This document shows positions 60,943-64,000 of a DNA stretch of 64,000 nucleotides, piece after piece; positions within the stretch are counted from its first letter, which is position 1; each line of letters begins with the position of its first letter. The position numbers and the translations under genes are program-made. Source of the DNA: CAZCZZ01 sp964503335 (GTDB taxonomy: Bacteria; Verrucomicrobiota; Kiritimatiellia; CAIVKH01); NCBI GenBank assembly GCA_964503335.1, contig CAZCZZ010000006.1, forward strand, positions 1 through 64,000, read 5' to 3'. The notes under the pieces are model-generated. The model searched no databases and was not told where the DNA came from. It was given only the letters and a program-made list of their open reading frames with translations.

Positions 60943-62388
60943 CTACCGCCGCCAGAAGCGCGGAAGCAGAACGACCAGCAGCGTGTAGAACTCCAAGCGA
61001 CCGAGCAGCATCGAAAGAATGAGGATGCACTTGGCCGGTGTTGGAAACACGTCGTAAGCCTCTGTGGCTCCCGCCATGGAAAAGCCCGGGCCCACACCGC
61101 CCAGACAGCCCGCCGTCGCGGTGAAGGCAGTCTCTACGTCAACGAAGAAGGACATTGCGAGGGCTGCTCCTGCGTAGAAGATCAGGTACAGCGTGACAAA
61201 CGTCGTGATGCTGGCCGCCGTGCTGTTATCCACGATCTGATGTCCGAGCCGGACCGGAACGACGGCCTGCGGATGAATGAAGAGCCACGCTTCGCGCGCG
61301 ATTCGCTTCAACACGACCAGGACGCGTACCTGTTTCATGGCCCCGCAGGTGGATCCGGCGCAGCCACCGATGAGCATGCAGAAGACAAGGATGATTTTGG
61401 CCGAGAAGGGCCACGTGTCGAAATCCATGGTGAAGAAGCCAGTGGTCGTGAGCAGGGACGTAACACCGAAGACGGCATGACGCATGGCCGTGACAAGGGG
61501 GATGTGCTGGGCGTTCGCGATGATCAAACCGACTGCGACGCATGAAGCAAGCCACCAGCCGAAGTAGAATCGGAACTCAGTGTCCCTGAAGTATGCCAGT
61601 GGTTTCCCGCGCAGCGCACGGAAATGCAGGGTGAAATTCACGGCACTGAGGAACATGAACGCAACCAGTACAACTTCGATGTAATGGCTGTCGAATGCGG
61701 CGATCGATTCCGTGCGCGTTGAGAAACCGCCTGTAGCTACTGCCGCGAAGGAATGGCAGAGGGCATCGAACCACGACATACCTCCGAACCGCAGCAGTAT
61801 GGTTAGCACGACATTCATGCCAATGTAGATGACCCAGAGCAGCTTTGCGGTCGTGGCGATGCGCGGCGTAAGCCGGTCACGTGAAACGCCCGATGCTTCG
61901 GCGCGGTAGAGCTGCATGCCCCCCGTGCCGACGAGGGGAAGGATGGCCACGCAAAAGACGAGAATGCCCATGCCCCCCATGAAATGGGTGAGGGCGCGCC
62001 AGAAGAGAATGCCGTAGGGTGTGTTGTCGGGGTCCGCAATGATCGATGCGCCGGTCGTCGTGAGCCCGGAGACGGTTTCGAAAAATGCGTCTACGAAGCT
62101 CGGCACGGCATCGCAGAGCATGAACGGCAGCGAGCCTGCGAGGCTGGCGCTGAGCCACCCGAAGGTGACGACGCCGATGCCGTCGCGGACGGAAAGTTCC
62201 GGTGGATGGCGGGTGAGGGACCAGACGGAGAAGCCGACGATGATCACCGCGGCGAAGGACAGGGCCATGCCGCGCTGCGTTTCCCAAGGGTCTTCCATGA
62301 CGTACGAGACGCCCCAGCACAAGCCCATGGCGAAGCCGAGGAACATCAGGACATAGGAAATCAGATGGAATACGGACCGCGGCTTCAT
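60943..62388 (-). CDS. trkH: TrkH-type potassium uptake channel
   Basis: A 481-residue inner-membrane protein with four M1-P-M2 repeats. Selectivity-filter glycines appear in the P-loops TTTGASIIADPDN, AAVATGGFSTRTES, LLTTTGFFTMDF and GCLGGVGPGFSMAG. Others are SLAGSLPFMLCDAVPSFVDA and GGCAGSTCGAMKQVRVL in the gate region. It takes up K+ with the cytoplasmic TrkA ring encoded next to it. The start was placed at ATG 62388, seven bases after the trkA stop; a longer reading would overlap trkA. Confidence 0.94.
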   Translation of the reverse strand: MKPRSVFHLISYVLMFLGFAMGLCWGVSYVMEDPWETQRGMALSFAAVIIVGFSVWSLTRHPPELSVRDGIGVVTFGWLSASLAGSLPFMLCDAVPSFVDAFFETVSGLTTTGASIIADPDNTPYGILFWRALTHFMGGMGILVFCVAILPLVGTGGMQLYRAEASGVSRDRLTPRIATTAKLLWVIYIGMNVVLTILLRFGGMSWFDALCHSFAAVATGGFSTRTESIAAFDSHYIEVVLVAFMFLSAVNFTLHFRALRGKPLAYFRDTEFRFYFGWWLASCVAVGLIIANAQHIPLVTAMRHAVFGVTSLLTTTGFFTMDFDTWPFSAKIILVFCMLIGGCAGSTCGAMKQVRVLVVLKRIAREAWLFIHPQAVVPVRLGHQIVDNSTAASITTFVTLYLIFYAGAALAMSFFVDVETAFTATAGCLGGVGPGFSMAGATEAYDVFPTPAKCILILSMLLGRLEFYTLLVVLLPRFWRR

Positions 62389-62395
62389 CGTGCGC

Positions 62396-63745
62396 TCAGT
62401 GCTGGAACATCGATTCAACGCGACCCACCGCCTGGGGCAGCGCGAACAGGACGAGCCTGTCGCCCGCCTGAAGGGTCAGGTCTCCTGTCGCAGGGCAGAC
62501 TTCGCCATTCCGGACGACGGTCGCGATCATGACGCCCTCGGGCGGCTTCAGGTCACGTATGGCTTTCCCGTTCCACCGGTTCGAGGGGTTGAGTCCCACT
62601 TCCAGCAGCTCGCCCGGGAGTTTATGCAGGAGCGCGGCGGCTTTGACGTTCTTGCCGCGGATGAAGTGAAGGATCGCGTTAATCATCGACATGTGCGAGC
62701 TGACGGCGCGATCGAGCAGGCTCAGGGTATTGATGATCGGCACGTACTCGGGCCGTGAAACCTGGGCCAGCGTGAACGTCGCGCCGGCCTTTTCCGCGAG
62801 CAGGCTCATCATGATGTTATGCTCGTCGCTGCCGGTAACGGCGACAAACGCCGTGCCGTGCACGACTCCGGCGTTCGCCAGCGTTTCCTGGTCCAGCGCA
62901 TCGCCGCGGATGACCAGCGCCTTGTTCAGTTCTGCGGAACACAGCTCGGCGTTCTTCTCGTCCTTCTCGACGAGGACAACCTGCATCGATGTTTGCTCGA
63001 GCATCTTCGTGAGCTGAAGGCCCAGATCGCCGCCGCCGGCCACGATGACCTTCTCGTAGCGCGTTTCATCCGGGTTGGCCCATTTCAGGAATTCAGAAAT
63101 GTCGTCGGGCGTCCCGACGAGATACACCTCGTCGCCGATCATGAACTGCGTATCGCCACGCGGGATCGACAGATCGTCGCCGCGCATCAGCGCGATGAAG
63201 CGCAGGCGCTGCAGCATGTCCTGCTCGGGGAATGCCTTGAGCGTCGTGACGACGAGGGGACTGTCCACATGCACGCGGATGCCGACAGCAAGGACGCGTC
63301 CGTCCAGCATGTCCACCGCTTCAAGGGTTCCAGGCAGGCGCAGCACGGTAAAGATTTCGAGCGCGCACTCCTCCTTCTGGCTGATGACGAGGTCGATACC
63401 CAACTGCTTCAAGTCGTAGCGGGAGCCTGAGTGAATGAAGTCCGGGTTGGAGACGCGGGCCACCTTGTTGCTGACCCCTGCGGCGTGGGCGAAGGCGCAG
63501 GAGAGGATGTTCACCTCGTCCTTGTCCGTAACGGCTACAAGGAGGTCGGCCTTGTCCACGCCGGCTTCCTGGAGGATGCGCGGGCTTGAACCCGGGCCGA
63601 CGATGGTCTGGACATCCATCTGCGAGCCGAGGTCATCCAGGGCATCGCCGTTGATATCAATGACCACGACATCGTGTCGTTCTTCACAGAGCTTCTCGGC
63701 GAGATAACGCCCTGCGCTTCCGGCGCCTACGATGATGATTCGCAT
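62396..63745 (-). CDS. trkA: Trk system potassium regulator TrkA
   Basis: A 449-residue cytoplasmic protein with two tandem RCK units. Each has a Rossmann NAD/ATP site: MRIIIVGAGSAGRYLAEKLC at the N-terminus and KVIVAGGGDLGLQLTKMLEQ at about 230-250. Each is followed by an RCK_C domain, the second ending GDRLVLFALPQAVGRV. It gates TrkH in response to nucleotide ratio. The start was fixed at the ATG for MRIIIVGAG because the Rossmann fold begins there. It lies upstream of trkH in the same operon and divergent from a GNAT gene. Confidence 0.95.
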   Translation of the reverse strand: MRIIIVGAGSAGRYLAEKLCEERHDVVVIDINGDALDDLGSQMDVQTIVGPGSSPRILQEAGVDKADLLVAVTDKDEVNILSCAFAHAAGVSNKVARVSNPDFIHSGSRYDLKQLGIDLVISQKEECALEIFTVLRLPGTLEAVDMLDGRVLAVGIRVHVDSPLVVTTLKAFPEQDMLQRLRFIALMRGDDLSIPRGDTQFMIGDEVYLVGTPDDISEFLKWANPDETRYEKVIVAGGGDLGLQLTKMLEQTSMQVVLVEKDEKNAELCSAELNKALVIRGDALDQETLANAGVVHGTAFVAVTGSDEHNIMMSLLAEKAGATFTLAQVSRPEYVPIINTLSLLDRAVSSHMSMINAILHFIRGKNVKAAALLHKLPGELLEVGLNPSNRWNGKAIRDLKPPEGVMIATVVRNGEVCPATGDLTLQAGDRLVLFALPQAVGRVESMFQH

Positions 63746-63923
63746 AGTGGTGATAGGGTGGGTCTGGTCCGCCGCGGACAAAAATCCATGGCTCATGAGG
63801 TTAAGGGAACGGGGGGTTGCGATCAAGGATGGAGCCCTTTTCGCGCTAGTATTTGAAGGGCATGGGTTTGTGCATCACACGATTCGTTTCGCGGTGCCAC
63901 CATGGCCTGCTATCCTGTCTCAC

Positions 63924-64000
63924 ATGGAAGCGGCTGACATTACGGTTCGAAGGGCTGTCGGGGGCGACTTGGACCGCCTTATCCGGCTCTTCGACGACTA
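63924..64000 (+). CDS. GNAT-family N-acetyltransferase, N-terminus (partial)
   Basis: The last 77 bases encode MEAADITVRRAVGGDLDRLI followed by RLFDDY. The ITVRRAVxxDLxRLxxLF pattern is the usual first strand and helix of GNAT acetyltransferases, which transfer acetyl from acetyl-CoA to amines. Only 25 residues are in the window, so the assignment rests on that pattern. It is divergent from trkA; 63746-63923 holds no other feature I can support. Confidence 0.6.
   Translation, partial: MEAADITVRRAVGGDLDRLIRLFDD

Overview
The window is one G+C-rich stretch (about 60%) from a Gram-negative bacterium. Outer-membrane lipid transport, several lipoproteins, exosortase sorting and cytochrome bd support a diderm, respiring cell. 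Secreted proteins with a DxDGDGxxN linker and a C-terminal module ending near R-F/I/L-Y-R, ThuA plus Gfo/Idh/MocA genes, and many short intergenic palindromes suggest the PVC superphylum (Verrucomicrobiota or Kiritimatiellota). That placement is an inference, since no rRNA is present. A run of exactly 100 Ns at 47061-47160 marks a scaffold join, so this is a draft or metagenome assembly. No tRNA, rRNA or CRISPR array was seen.

Layout. 1-8106: carB start, guaA, an APC permease, a secreted cyclophilin, the cydAB oxidase bracketed by inverted repeats, and an MgtC/DUF4010 membrane protein. 8107-9700: a lower-G+C island with an IS1380-type transposase fragment, a nested-hairpin leader that looks like an ion riboswitch, and nhaA. 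9706-13829: a PAS-AraC regulator divergent from a Gfo/ThuA/Gfo sugar cluster. 13936-17260: an Mla-type lipid transport operon whose ATPase has lost its catalytic motifs. 17352-22792: SH3 protein, M48 protease, CHASE2 adenylate cyclase, MBL-fold hydrolase and a Pro-rich anchored protein. 22908-27812: a ribose-type ABC importer with a fucose-isomerase-like enzyme.

27813-38745: secreted metzincin, Mpg glycosylase, starch-binding esterase, SDR, lipoprotein hydrolase, the DUF3015/DUF4105 pair and malic enzyme. 38951-42159: an exosortase H locus with its IPTL-CTERM substrate, an associated membrane protein and an unexpected HELLH membrane peptidase. 42422-46453: a MacAB-like export system. 46488-49925: a hybrid histidine kinase broken by the assembly gap. 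50146-54746: an ECF sigma/anti-sigma operon, two small secreted proteins and a subtilisin-like protease. 54807-60932: a 1718-residue coiled-coil protein followed by a membrane-anchored partner. 60943-63745: TrkH/TrkA potassium uptake, then the start of a GNAT acetyltransferase.

The most unusual theme is the number of unrelated short palindromic repeat families, labelled A to H here. Family A has two 101-bp copies with perfect 30-bp arms; the differences between copies are mirrored in both arms. Two families (E, F) sit in frame inside the subtilase gene. Other points of interest are the leader RNA of nhaA, the motif-less Mla ATPase, the compact exosortase H locus, a terminator-like hairpin inside a signal-peptide coding region, and a C-terminal module shared by four secreted proteins.
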